This document shows positions 47,900-56,211 of a DNA stretch of 64,000 nt, in pieces. Made by a program: the position numbers and the translations under genes. The first letter of the stretch is position 1. The number at the start of each line of letters is the position of its first letter. The DNA comes from Geminocystis sp. NIES-3709 (GTDB lineage: Bacteria > Cyanobacteriota > Cyanobacteriia > Cyanobacteriales > Cyanobacteriaceae). Below the pieces are notes generated by a model. The model did not search any database, was not told the origin of the DNA, and saw only the letters and a list, made by a program, of their open reading frames with translations. The stretch is taken from contig NZ_AP014821.1 of NCBI RefSeq assembly GCF_001548115.1, forward strand, positions 124,001 to 188,000, in the 5' to 3' direction.

Positions 47900-48159
47900 T
47901 AAAGTTTTGTTCTCAAGTAAAATTGATAATCTCCTCCTACTTCTAATTGATAATCATATCTTTCTAAAAAACGAGATAAAGGTTCTTGTATTAAACTTCT
48001 TCCAAGAGTGGGGTTAACAGATAGTTTACCTTGAAGAAAATACCAGCGAAAATACCATTCATAACTACCGGCTTTTACTTGTCCTTCAATTTGTCCTTTT
48101 TGCCAACATTGACTGGTAATGGCTACTTCTACGATCGTTTCTGGTAATGACATGAACAA
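47899..48159 (-). CDS. DUF3146-type protein
   Basis: 86 residues of a small cyanobacterial family of unknown function. Conserved-looking features include the LPETIVEVAITSQCWQKGQI opening, YEWYFRWYFLQGKLSVNPTL and the closing LEVGGDYQFYLRTKL. A start at the ATG two codons on (MSLPET) is as likely. The stop codon TAG is made by the border of the MITE-like element, so the C-terminus may once have been slightly longer. No membrane segment or signal; the function is not known. Confidence 0.75.
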   Translation of the reverse strand: MFMSLPETIVEVAITSQCWQKGQIEGQVKAGSYEWYFRWYFLQGKLSVNPTLGRSLIQEPLSRFLERYDYQLEVGGDYQFYLRTKL

Positions 48160-48188
48160 TTAATAATAAACAAAAAAAAGTATATTTT

Positions 48189-48992
48189 TTAAGGAATAAA
48201 CAGCTTAAATAATAAAGGTACAACAGAGTTAAATATTTGTACAAATTGAGGACTACCTGTATTTCCTTCCTCTTGGGCTTCTGCTTCTGTACGAGCTTTG
48301 ACTAATTGGATAAAACGATTTGACAATGCATAACCGTCTGAGTTTTCTTGTTGTTTAAATAATTCTTCTGCCTTTTGTGCATCTTCAAGGGCTGTGTCTG
48401 TTAGTCCATAACGTGATTTAATCACTGCTCGACTTAAATAAGCATGAGCAAAATCTGGATTAAGCTCGATCGATCGATTGTAATAATTAATCGCCTTTTG
48501 ATAATTCCCTTTTTTATCTTCTGAAATGCCCCACAGATAAAATTGTTCTGCACTACCTGCGGTGGCAGGAATACCAGTAACTCCCTGTATATAGGCAGTA
48601 GAAATGTCTGTATTTTCTAAGATAATTCCTTCCACATAAGCATTTCTAAAATCACTACTATTGACTATTGCACCAGAGAGATTTGCACCAGAGAGATTTG
48701 CACCATGAAAAGAAGCCCCCGTTAAATTAGCACCGCTTAAATCTGCCCCCGTCAAATTCGATCGACTTAAATTAGCTCCCACTAAATTCGCACCTCGTAA
48801 GTTAGCACCACTTAAATCACTCATCACTAAACCAACATTATTTAAGTCACAATTTTCGCATTGTTTTGTTTTTAATAATTGGTTTAAATGATCTATATTT
48901 TCGCTTCTGACAGAGGAAGGAAACATAAGACAAGTCAAGAAAGTAGAAATAATAATAATAGATTTATTCATAAAATTTTTTACCTGAAGCAT
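48189..48992 (-). CDS. Secreted pentapeptide-repeat plus TPR protein
   Basis: 267 residues; the more likely start is the second Met (residue 8), since MNKSIIIISTFLTCLMFPSS is a normal signal peptide ending before RSENID. Pentapeptides (about 50-130) read LSGANLRGANLVGANLSRSN and LSGANLTGASFHGANLSGAN. They are followed by TPR-like units: WGISEDKKGNYQKAINYYNR, then NPDFAHAYLSRAVIK. The C-terminus is hydrophobic (VVPLLFKLFIP). The pair of solenoid folds suggests a periplasmic scaffold. Function unknown. Confidence 0.85.
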   Translation of the reverse strand: MLQVKNFMNKSIIIISTFLTCLMFPSSVRSENIDHLNQLLKTKQCENCDLNNVGLVMSDLSGANLRGANLVGANLSRSNLTGADLSGANLTGASFHGANLSGANLSGAIVNSSDFRNAYVEGIILENTDISTAYIQGVTGIPATAGSAEQFYLWGISEDKKGNYQKAINYYNRSIELNPDFAHAYLSRAVIKSRYGLTDTALEDAQKAEELFKQQENSDGYALSNRFIQLVKARTEAEAQEEGNTGSPQFVQIFNSVVPLLFKLFIP

Positions 48993-49213
48993 AATTAAAC
49001 CTAAATTCTAATTAAACCTAACATTTTTTGCATAATCTTACTTATACATTAAGAAAAACTGACAAAGGTTTTATTTTTTATCTTAAGATGCAAGAGCTTA
49101 TCGTTATGTTCGACTTTAATGATCAATAGTTTATCTGATAATCAATTAACAATTTTCTAGTATTATTTTAAATCACTGGTTATGAATTTATAGTTAATCT
49201 TATCTCAAAAATT

Positions 49214-52168
49214 ATGAAAGTATTAATCGCTGATTTTGATTTATTTTTCAAAATAGGAGGAGGGCAAACTTTTTATCGTCAAATTATTGAAAAAAACCCA
49301 AACATTGATTTTTACTATCTCATTGAACAGGAAAACATTAATAATCTACGCCCCAAGAATGCTCATGGTATCTCTTATAAGCCAATTTATCAAGTCCATG
49401 ATCTCAACAATTATATAAATGTAACTCCTCCTCGTTGGGCTTATCGTTCTTTTACCTTCGCTAGTAATATTGCCAATTCTGTTGCTGGTTATGAGTTTGA
49501 TGTGGTAGATGCCCCTGATTATGAACAATATACTCTCTTTTTGCGTCCTGCCCTTGAATATCACGGGGTAAAATGTAATAAAATTGCTCTTTCTATGCAC
49601 GGTAAAATTTCCACCACTTTGCAATTAGACTGGTTTGGTTCAACAGAGGTTAATATTCCTCTGGATTTAGAAGAAAAAATGCAGTTTAAAACCGCAGATA
49701 TTCGCTATGGAATTAGTAAAAGTTATATTAAAGAATGGCTAGATTTAGTCAATTTAGAAACGAACTATTTTAACCCTTTACACTTTATTGATTTACCTCA
49801 ATCTCAAAAGTTACAAAATCATCATCAAAAACCTAATTTATACTTTATTGGTAGAACTGAAAAAAGAAAAGGTGCAGATATTTTTATTGATTTAGTTTGG
49901 TGGTTATCTCCTAATAATTATCATCATGCTAGTATTATTGGCCCTCATAGTTATAGTGAATTTGGCGATTCTTCCGAGTCTTTACTTCGATCGATGATAG
50001 ACAAAAGATTAATTAATATTAATATTGAAAAGCCTAAAAATCGTCAAGAATTAACCCAAATTTTTGCTCAACCTGCCATTACTTTTTTACCTTCTCGTTA
50101 TGATACTCTCAATTTATTAGCTCTTGAATCTTTATTCTCAGGATGCCCTACAGCTATCGGTAGTGGTGCTGGAGTTTGTCAGTTTTTAGAAGAAAATTTT
50201 CCTCAATTACCTTGGATTAAAATTGATGTCAATAACACCTATAATTGTCTGCCTAAATTAACAGAAGTTTTAGAAAATTATTCTGATTATAGAGAGAAAC
50301 TTCATCAGGCTTTATTAACTATAAATATTAACACAAATGATCCTAATTTAAGTCAGATTTATCAAACAGAAAGTAATAAAGATCAAGATGTATCCACAGA
50401 ATTAAAACAGTGGTATTCTCAATTAATTTCTTATTGGCGATCGAGATCAGAAAATAAAAATTATCTTAAAACTATTCCTAGTAAAATTATCAATCAAGTA
50501 ATTAAACCACCTTTTAAAAAAATCAAGGGGAAATTAACTCGATATGCGGAAGATACTCGCTCATCACAACTGATAAAATCTCCATTTATTGCCTCTCAAT
50601 ATCACAAAGTATTTACCCTAAGTGAACAAACAGAATTAGAGATAGAAAAAAAACTCCATCAAGTATGGAATTTAGCAGAAACTTTTGAACCAGAAGCAAA
50701 AGGTATTAAAGGTAAAATACAGAGTGCTTTTCGTATTGACAGAGTAAGAGTTTGGCGAGAAATTGCTCGTTTAGAAAGAATGCGCAATAATGATTTAGTT
50801 GCCGCAACTTATTATTTAAGAAGCATGAGAGCATTAGGCAGTGATAAATTTAATGAACTTCCCTATGTAATCAAAACTTTAGAAGAAAAAGGCTTTAAAC
50901 CAGAAGCAAAAACTGCGGAAGCGATGTTTAAAGATATTCATCAACAAACAGAAAAATGTCTCAATATTTTAAATGAAACTTATCAAAATAACCTCAAATA
51001 TTATCCAGAAGAATATGAATTTTTAGACGAAAGACGAGACAATGACAATTATCTAGTATCAGTGATAGTTTCTCTTTATAATGCTTCTGATAAACTGCCA
51101 TTATTTTTGCAGGTTTTAGCAGAACAAACTTTAATAAAAAAAGGACAAGTAGAAATAATTTTAGTCGATAGTGGTTCGCCCGATCGAGAATATCAAGTTT
51201 TTCAACAATTACAATCAGAATTGAATTTACCCATTGTCTATTTACGCTCTCATAATCGAGAAACTATCCAAAAAGCATGGAATCGTGGGATTTTACTGGC
51301 TCGATCGAGGTATATCACCTTTTTAGGAGTGGATGAGACAATTTTACCTGAATGTCTCGAAGTCTTAGCCCATGAACTAGATGAAAATTCCGACATTGAT
51401 TGGGTAATAAGTCATAGTTTAGTGACCAATGTGGATTTACAAGGCAATCATGTTAATGATATTATGCTTTATAATAGGGCTAATTATGACCAAAATTTAG
51501 TATATCTCGACACTTGCTATCTTTCTCTGGTAGGTGGACTATATCGTAAAAACATTCATGAAAGATTTGGATATTATGACTCTAGCTATCGTGGTGCAGG
51601 AGATACAGAGTTTAAAAACCGAGTCTTGCCCCATATTAAAACCAAAATGGTTAACAGAGTTTTAGGACTATTTTGGAATTATCCAGACGCGCGTACAACT
51701 CAAAGCCCTATGGCAGAAGTAGAGGATATTCGAGCATGGTATTTGCATCGAACTTTAGGAGGAATAAAATACGCTTTTAGTAATAAAAATCCAGAAGAAG
51801 TAGAGCAATTTTTATATAAAACTTTAGCTTATCGAAAATCATATTGTAACCATATCAGTAGTGATTTAGAATATAGTTATAACTTAGCTCGATTTCTAAA
51901 AGAAATAAAACCTTCATTATCTCTATTACAGTTAAAACCAAGTATTGATGAATTGTTTTTAGCCTATCAACAACTAGATTGGATAGAAGACTTAACTACT
52001 TTTTCTACTGGTAAAGTGTTATGGCAAACTCAAAAATTAGGAGAAAAAATTACTAATTTACACTGTCAAATAGCGTCAAAATTAGGCAGTATTAATTTTA
52101 ATCCTAACTATGATATTTTCCATGATAACCGTCATGAACAACACGCTAATTTGTGGAAAACTGAATAA
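49214..52168 (+). CDS. Large two-domain glycosyltransferase (GT4-like plus GT2-like)
   Basis: 984 residues. The N-terminal module (about 1-400) is GT-B: the start VLIADFDLFFKIGGGQTFYR and the region FIGRTEKRKGADIFID, then LPSRYDTLNLLALESLFSGCPTA resemble GT4 enzymes. A connecting region (about 400-610) is helical and charged. The C-terminal module (about 612-984) is GT-A/GT2: SVIVSLYNASDKLPLFLQV, then EIILVDSGSPDREYQV, with a later TFLGVDETILPECLEVL that could supply the metal-binding acidic residues. Two transferases in one chain often build a disaccharide or polymer, such as a glycan backbone. No membrane segment is seen. Substrates unknown. No partner gene is adjacent. Confidence 0.82.
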   Translation: MKVLIADFDLFFKIGGGQTFYRQIIEKNPNIDFYYLIEQENINNLRPKNAHGISYKPIYQVHDLNNYINVTPPRWAYRSFTFASNIANSVAGYEFDVVDAPDYEQYTLFLRPALEYHGVKCNKIALSMHGKISTTLQLDWFGSTEVNIPLDLEEKMQFKTADIRYGISKSYIKEWLDLVNLETNYFNPLHFIDLPQSQKLQNHHQKPNLYFIGRTEKRKGADIFIDLVWWLSPNNYHHASIIGPHSYSEFGDSSESLLRSMIDKRLININIEKPKNRQELTQIFAQPAITFLPSRYDTLNLLALESLFSGCPTAIGSGAGVCQFLEENFPQLPWIKIDVNNTYNCLPKLTEVLENYSDYREKLHQALLTININTNDPNLSQIYQTESNKDQDVSTELKQWYSQLISYWRSRSENKNYLKTIPSKIINQVIKPPFKKIKGKLTRYAEDTRSSQLIKSPFIASQYHKVFTLSEQTELEIEKKLHQVWNLAETFEPEAKGIKGKIQSAFRIDRVRVWREIARLERMRNNDLVAATYYLRSMRALGSDKFNELPYVIKTLEEKGFKPEAKTAEAMFKDIHQQTEKCLNILNETYQNNLKYYPEEYEFLDERRDNDNYLVSVIVSLYNASDKLPLFLQVLAEQTLIKKGQVEIILVDSGSPDREYQVFQQLQSELNLPIVYLRSHNRETIQKAWNRGILLARSRYITFLGVDETILPECLEVLAHELDENSDIDWVISHSLVTNVDLQGNHVNDIMLYNRANYDQNLVYLDTCYLSLVGGLYRKNIHERFGYYDSSYRGAGDTEFKNRVLPHIKTKMVNRVLGLFWNYPDARTTQSPMAEVEDIRAWYLHRTLGGIKYAFSNKNPEEVEQFLYKTLAYRKSYCNHISSDLEYSYNLARFLKEIKPSLSLLQLKPSIDELFLAYQQLDWIEDLTTFSTGKVLWQTQKLGEKITNLHCQIASKLGSINFNPNYDIFHDNRHEQHANLWKTE

Positions 52169-52337
52169 TGTGTTTGTTATAATATATAACTTCTTGTTCA
52201 TCTAATACATTTTTTTATCTGAAGATAACTAAAAGTTTAGAAAAATTTATAGCTATTTTGACAAAATAATTGATTAATTTTTAATCAATAATAAAAAATC
52301 TTAAAATTATCAATTTATCGCACTTATCATAATTACA

Positions 52338-52400
52338 AGGTACAAATTTAAAATTTAAGTCCCCCAGAATTATGGGATTTAGGTTGTTAAAAATGTACCT
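52338..52400. repeat. Spaced AGGTACA/TGTACCT pair with a hairpin
   Basis: End motifs AGGTACA (52338-52344) and TGTACCT (52394-52400) bracket a CCCCCAGAATTATGGG hairpin-like core. It resembles the 1309-1369 repeat in ends only. Confidence 0.35.
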
Positions 52401-52442
52401 CATTAGTTTGTTTAGGATTTGCTATGTATTATCTAACTTACC

Positions 52443-53006
52443 CTATAAAAATATTAGATGTTCTATTAAAATTTTAATACCAATGCCAATTAAAATGATT
52501 CCCCCTATTATCTCTGCTTGTTTTTCAAAAATATGACCAAATTTATTACCTACATAAACACCAAATAAACAAATTAAAAAAGTAATAATACCAATAATTA
52601 CACTAGCTTCTATAATTGGGGTTTTAATAACGGAAAAAGTTAAACCTACGGCTAAAGCATCGATGCTAGTAGCTAAAGCTAAGGTTAATAAAACAGATAA
52701 ATTTCTGAAATCTGTTCCCTCTTCTTCCTCTTCATCTTGAAAAGATTCATAGATCATTTTGCCACCAATTAAACCTAATAAACCAAAGGCTATCCAGTGA
52801 TCAAAACTAATAATAAAATCTCGAAAAAATAAAGCTGAAAACCATCCTAATAATGGCATTAAAAACTGAAATCCACCAAAAAAACTAGCAATGATTACAG
52901 CATCTTTAGAGGTTATTTTTTTTAAACTAATACCACCACCAATAGAAACGGCAAAAGCATCCATAGCTAAACCTACAGAAGTCAGCAAAATTGTAATTAA
53001 ATTCAT
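52443..53006 (-). CDS. mntP: Manganese efflux pump MntP
   Basis: 187 residues, six membrane helices, with the two matching family motifs GLAMDAFAVSIGG (13-25) and TSIDALAVGLTFS (about 113-125). MntP exports Mn2+ from the cytoplasm. A charged loop (DEEEEEGTDF) separates the halves, and the two-fold repeat suits inverted-topology pumps. In cyanobacteria Mn supply matters for PSII, so the adjacent PSII S4 gene 17 bases upstream on the same strand is notable but may be chance. The two are probably cotranscribed. Confidence 0.93.
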   Translation of the reverse strand: MNLITILLTSVGLAMDAFAVSIGGGISLKKITSKDAVIIASFFGGFQFLMPLLGWFSALFFRDFIISFDHWIAFGLLGLIGGKMIYESFQDEEEEEGTDFRNLSVLLTLALATSIDALAVGLTFSVIKTPIIEASVIIGIITFLICLFGVYVGNKFGHIFEKQAEIIGGIILIGIGIKILIEHLIFL

Positions 53007-53023
53007 TAAAAATCTACCTTTTT

Positions 53024-53803
53024 TTATACAAATCTTGTCAAGTTAATACGATAACGTTCTTTTTTAGTAACTTCAATTTCTCCAATTTCTAATCTACCTT
53101 TACCTCTAAAAGATACTAAATCACCATTTTTGACATTATAACTAGGTTGGGTGATGTCTTTCCAATTAACTCTAACATCGCCATTACTAATGGCTTCTGA
53201 CATTTTGCCACGGGATAAACCAAAGCCAAAAGAAGCTACTGCATCTAATCTTAAAGATGCTTCTACCGTTGTCATTTCTTTGATTTTTGGAGGGCGAATT
53301 TTTAATTCTGATAATTCAATTCGGTTAGTTTTTACAGGAACTGAACGCACTTGTACTAAATTTATTTCCAGAAAATTAGCTATTTCTTCAACAACAATTA
53401 CTTGCGCACCTCTTTCTCCCAAAACGATAATATCACCAATTTTTTCTCTAATAATACCTGTTCCTAAAATTGCACCCAAAAAGTCTCGATGAGTAGCAGT
53501 ATCAAAGAGAAAATTTCCTGCGATGTCTAAAGCCACAAGAGAAATTTGAGTATTATCGGCAAAGACTTCTTCTCGATGAATCCCAACTCTTTGTCTTTCT
53601 GCTTGAGGATAGCCCCCCCAAGGAATAATTTTGACTTCGGTGAGACAGTCGAAAATTTGATGAATTTCAGCTAATACGGGGGGAGAGAGAAAGTCTGTAA
53701 CAACTAACTCCCATGTTTTGATCGCTTTTTCTGCTTTATCGATAATTTTAGCGATTTCTTCTCTATTTTCGACTCTTTTGAGTAATTCGTCTCTGGGTAA
53801 CAT
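53024..53803 (-). CDS. Photosystem II S4-domain protein (YlmH-like)
   Basis: 259 residues of the cyanobacterial/plastid S4 protein family (PS_II_S4-type). The N-terminal ~165 residues have the YlmH fold, with PWGGYPQAERQRVGIHREEV and LGAILGTGIIREKIGDIIVL. The S4 RNA-binding domain (about 181-240) reads EASLRLDAVASFGFGLSRGK then AISNGDVRVNWKDITQPS. In cyanobacteria it is associated with PSII assembly or translation; the RNA partner is unknown. The ATG at 53803 is chosen over an upstream frame because the MLPRDELLKRVENR opening is the family start. mntP follows 17 bases downstream. Confidence 0.9.
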   Translation of the reverse strand: MLPRDELLKRVENREEIAKIIDKAEKAIKTWELVVTDFLSPPVLAEIHQIFDCLTEVKIIPWGGYPQAERQRVGIHREEVFADNTQISLVALDIAGNFLFDTATHRDFLGAILGTGIIREKIGDIIVLGERGAQVIVVEEIANFLEINLVQVRSVPVKTNRIELSELKIRPPKIKEMTTVEASLRLDAVASFGFGLSRGKMSEAISNGDVRVNWKDITQPSYNVKNGDLVSFRGKGRLEIGEIEVTKKERYRINLTRFV

Positions 53804-53980
53804 TTATAATTTGACACTTAACAATCCATAGACTCTTAAGTATAGCAATAAAAAGGAATATCAAACGATCGCAAAAAAATATGTTGTTATATTTCATTAT
53901 GAGGTCAAAATCATGACTATTTTCACCCTGAATTGAAAAGTTTAGAATTATCACTACTCACGCATTCATAATGAAAAGTC

Positions 53981-54007
53981 GATCGCGCAGCACCGCTTTT
54001 AGCGATC
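53981..54007. repeat. 27-bp dyad repeat, copy 1 (small dispersed repeat-like)
   Basis: GATCGCGCAGCACCGCTTTTAGC then GATC. It is bounded by GATC at both ends. A near-identical copy is at 55796-55822, and the shared block continues about 25 bases further on the right (GAGCCCCACCATATTATCGAAC against GAACCCTACCACATTATCGATCGAAC). Confidence 0.8.
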
Positions 54008-54035
54008 GAGCCCCACCATATTATCGAACTTTGTA

Positions 54036-54044
54036 TAATTGTAA
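54036..54044. other. 9-bp target duplication, left of IS903-type element
   Basis: TAATTGTAA, repeated exactly at 55139-55147 on the other side of the element. Confidence 0.9.
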
Positions 54045-54118
54045 GGCTTTGTTGCATGAATCAAAAAACGAACAATTTTTCAGAGGAACGATCGCTATGA
54101 CCCTATCATTATGAGTTG

Positions 54119-55087
54119 TTAAACTATATAGCTATCTGGTTTGGCAATTTGGATCATTTTATTCAACAACAGACATTTCACAAACAATTCCACAGCCTGA
54201 TTGTCAAAATCTCTGCTACTTAGTTTTCCTCCAAAGATTGTCTTTAGCCTAAACATTGTAGTTTCACTGATTGAACGTCGATTATAACCACTTTCTTCCT
54301 TCCATTCTTTTCTACCTATTTCCTCAATTTTTTCGATATTTCTATTCCTGTCTCCATCTATGTCTGACCACTTTTGAGCATTGTTTTGTGGTAGAATTGT
54401 CGCCATTGCCCCTCTCTTGGCGATCGCCCGATAACATTTTCTTTGATCAGAGCGAAGCTCTGGCGCTGCGCGATCATAAGCCCCATCCCCTGAAACTTGC
54501 TCAATCTCACCTTCTACCGCTTCTAATAAACTTTCTAGTACATCGCCGTCATGGCAATTATTTGTCGTTACTTCTGCTACTAAAATTTTACCTGTTTTTT
54601 CATCTACGGCTAAATGTAATTTACGCCATGTTCTTCTTTTACTTACACCGTGTTGTCTGGTTTTCCATTCACCTTCACCATAAACTTTTACCCCTGTGGA
54701 ATCTACTACCACATGACGAGGTTCATCCCTTTTGTTCACTGGTAGAACTACATCGAGATTTTTCGCTCTACGAGACACCGTAGTATGGTCTGGCACTGGC
54801 AAATCAATCCCCATGAGAACAAATAATGATTCTAAAAAACCTTCCGTTTGTCTTCCCGCTAAACTAAATAAAGACTTCACCATCACAAAAGTTAATATTG
54901 CTTGATCTGAGAAATAATTATCAGCTCCTCTAGTTCCTGATTTTTCTGTTAAAATCCAGTTAGATAAGACTTCTTCAGAAAGCCAAAATGTCAGACTTCC
55001 TCTTTGTTTTAGTCCTCGATCATATTCTGACCAATTTCTTAGATGGTATTTTTGTTTCATCTTCTGACGGTGGCTATGGAAAAACAA
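54119..55087 (-). CDS. IS903-group transposase with an in-frame 27-bp insertion
   Basis: 322 residues of the IS5/IS903 DDE family. The N-terminus has KYHLRNWSEYDRGLKQRGSL and the core has VVDSTGVKVYGEGEWK (first catalytic Asp), a KLHLAVDEKTGKILVAEVT block and the GDGAYD second Asp. Directly after GDGAYD nine extra residues (RAAPELRSD) appear before QRKCYRAIAKRGA, where the family usually runs straight on. The insert is bounded by GATC at 54445-54448 and 54472-54475, and removing 27 bases restores GDGAYDQRKCY. The third acidic residue lies in RRSISETTMFRLKTIFG. The insertion keeps the frame, yet may affect activity near the catalytic site. Confidence 0.92.
   Translation of the reverse strand: MFFHSHRQKMKQKYHLRNWSEYDRGLKQRGSLTFWLSEEVLSNWILTEKSGTRGADNYFSDQAILTFVMVKSLFSLAGRQTEGFLESLFVLMGIDLPVPDHTTVSRRAKNLDVVLPVNKRDEPRHVVVDSTGVKVYGEGEWKTRQHGVSKRRTWRKLHLAVDEKTGKILVAEVTTNNCHDGDVLESLLEAVEGEIEQVSGDGAYDRAAPELRSDQRKCYRAIAKRGAMATILPQNNAQKWSDIDGDRNRNIEKIEEIGRKEWKEESGYNRRSISETTMFRLKTIFGGKLSSRDFDNQAVELFVKCLLLNKMIQIAKPDSYIV
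54445..54475. repeat. 27-bp dyad repeat inserted inside the transposase gene
   Basis: On the coding strand: GATCGCGCAGCGCCAGAGCT TCGCTCT GATC. It shares the GATCGCGCAGCGCC start and the bounding GATC with the copies at 53981 and 55796, but the second half is an AGAGC/GCTCT stem. It contributes nine codons and no stop. Confidence 0.85.
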
Positions 55088-55167
55088 TACCTAATTTTAT
55101 CTCAAATACTCTCCACAAGCGATTCATGCAACAAAGCCTAATTGTAACTTTATAAAATATGCTTAAA

Positions 55168-55356
55168 TTAAAATCTTTTATCTAATCCTGCTTGTTTGCA
55201 AATTTGATTAGCTGTAATTCGATCGAAGATGTTATGTCTTTTGACGGGAATAGTAATTTCATCATTGGTGTAAATAGAGTGATTCCCCCCTTCTCTTAAC
55301 AAATAAAAACCATGACTCTCCAGATATTGAATCAAATCTCTTCTTTTTACCGACAT
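55168..55356 (-). CDS. hicA: HicA-like mRNA interferase toxin
   Basis: 62 residues of the HicA family (double-stranded RNA-binding-like fold). The catalytic histidine is in GGNHSIYTND (about residue 25). The KRRDLIQYLESHGFYLLREG opening and the ITIPVKRHNIFDRITANQI C-terminal helix are typical. HicA cleaves mRNA and is checked by HicB. Its first codon overlaps the HicB stop by one base, with the antitoxin upstream. Two dispersed 27-bp repeats and an IS lie nearby, fitting a mobile accessory region. Confidence 0.92.
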   Translation of the reverse strand: MSVKRRDLIQYLESHGFYLLREGGNHSIYTNDEITIPVKRHNIFDRITANQICKQAGLDKRF

Positions 55357-55580
55357 TAAGCAACCTCAATGGATAAACTTTCGATAATGTCATTCTCATT
55401 TAAGGGAATAGGTTTTTCCAACTGTTGATAGGCTAAAATCATTTCCTTTAAAGCATCTTCTAACATAAAACGACACTCTGCTAGATTTTTTCCTTCGGTA
55501 ATGACTTCTTGCCATTCTATAATTTGTCCCATATATCCTGATGGAATTTTTGTATATTTAGCCGTGTATTTATATTTCAT
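55356..55580 (-). CDS. hicB: HicB-like antitoxin
   Basis: 74 residues, the single-domain HicB fold: KYKYTAKYTKIPSGYMGQII then EGKNLAECRFMLEDALKEMI. The partial RNase-H-like fold binds the HicA toxin, and HicB proteins often carry a separate DNA-binding tail; this one is short and lacks it. It is the first gene of the pair and overlaps hicA by one base, so the two are translationally coupled. Autoregulation by the complex is likely but no operator was seen. Confidence 0.88.
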   Translation of the reverse strand: MKYKYTAKYTKIPSGYMGQIIEWQEVITEGKNLAECRFMLEDALKEMILAYQQLEKPIPLNENDIIESLSIEVA

Positions 55581-55628
55581 AAGCTCACTTTTTTATCCTA
55601 CTTAATATTTGATTGTAAAAGATGTTTT

Positions 55629-55736
55629 TTATCTTCGCAAAATTTCTCTAAAATCGAGCAAAAAAGGTTGTTTGAGCTTTATTTCAGTGTCAGAATGAAT
55701 AATTTTTTGACTTTCTAATAACTCGTTTAAAGTCAT
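55629..55736 (-). CDS. Possible 35-residue gene
   Basis: ATG 55736 to TAA 55629, translating as MTLNELLESQKIIHSDTEIK then LKQPFLLDFREILRR. An AAGG sits about eight bases upstream. The composition is amphipathic rather than spacer-like. It might be an antitoxin-like fragment or a truncated gene; the evidence is only an open frame with a plausible ribosome binding site. No function assigned. Confidence 0.35.
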   Translation of the reverse strand: MTLNELLESQKIIHSDTEIKLKQPFLLDFREILRR

Positions 55737-55795
55737 TGTTTTTTTACCTTAAATTTATCATTAATATCATTTTATCACAATGAATAATAAAGCTC

Positions 55796-55822
55796 GATCG
55801 CGCAGCGCCGCTTTTAGCGATC
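55796..55822. repeat. 27-bp dyad repeat, copy 2
   Basis: GATCGCGCAGCGCCGCTTTTAGC then GATC. Differs from the 53981 copy at one position (G for A), with a similar right-hand extension into CCACATTATCGATCGAAC. Confidence 0.85.
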
Positions 55823-55997
55823 GAACCCTACCACATTATCGATCGAACTTTCTACCTTAATCGAACCTTCTATGATTGTAATTTTATAAAAATATTCTTA
55901 AAATTTGCATAAATCAAAAAAATTCTACTGATAATTATATAGAAGCAAAAATTATCGGGACTTAAACTAAAAATATTAAACTATGAGTCTCAAATCG

Positions 55998-56190
55998 TTA
56001 TAAATCAAAGATTTTACATAGATCGATAACTTTTCCTTTTATACCAAGAGTTTCAGCCGTTTTTATGACGTTTACCTAAATCTCTTACTCTGACTGTATT
56101 TGAAGCTATTTTTGCACCAAAATTTTTCAAAGTACCGCTAACACCTTTTTTAATATCATACTCAAAGTAAGAGAGCCTTATTTTTTTATA
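55998..56190 (-). pseudogene. Possible decayed coding fragment
   Basis: On the minus strand a frame reads YDIKKGVSGTLKNFGAKIAS then NTVRVRDLGKRHKNG and stop; continuing in another frame it gives KTAETLGIKGKVIDLCKIFD and stop at 55998. The switch looks like a frameshift in an old gene. No start codon and no recognisable family. Weak evidence. Confidence 0.25.
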
Positions 56191-56211
56191 ACTAGCTTAA
56201 ATTTGTGAATT

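Larger units (their letters stand above)
54045..55138 (-). mobile_element. IS5-family (IS903 group) insertion sequence, 1094 bp
   Basis: Terminal repeats are GGCTTTGTTGCATGAATC at both ends in inverted orientation (left from 54045, right ending 55138). A perfect 9-bp duplication, TAATTGTAA, borders it, which is the size typical of IS903. The terminal sequence resembles the GGCTTTGTTG start of IS903-group elements. It carries one transposase gene filling most of its length. The complete ends and exact duplication indicate a fairly recent insertion, though its transposase has a 27-bp insert. Confidence 0.93.
55581..56211. other. Spacer between hicBA and hisF with repeats and remnants
   Basis: 631 bases. 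It contains a possible 35-codon gene (55629-55736), the dyad repeat (55796-55822), and a minus-strand decayed frame (55998-56190). The rest shows nothing I can name. Confidence 0.5.

Noticed and set aside
54271-54783. 170-codon plus-strand frame inside the IS903-type element
   Set aside because: It is antisense to the transposase, with no independent support.
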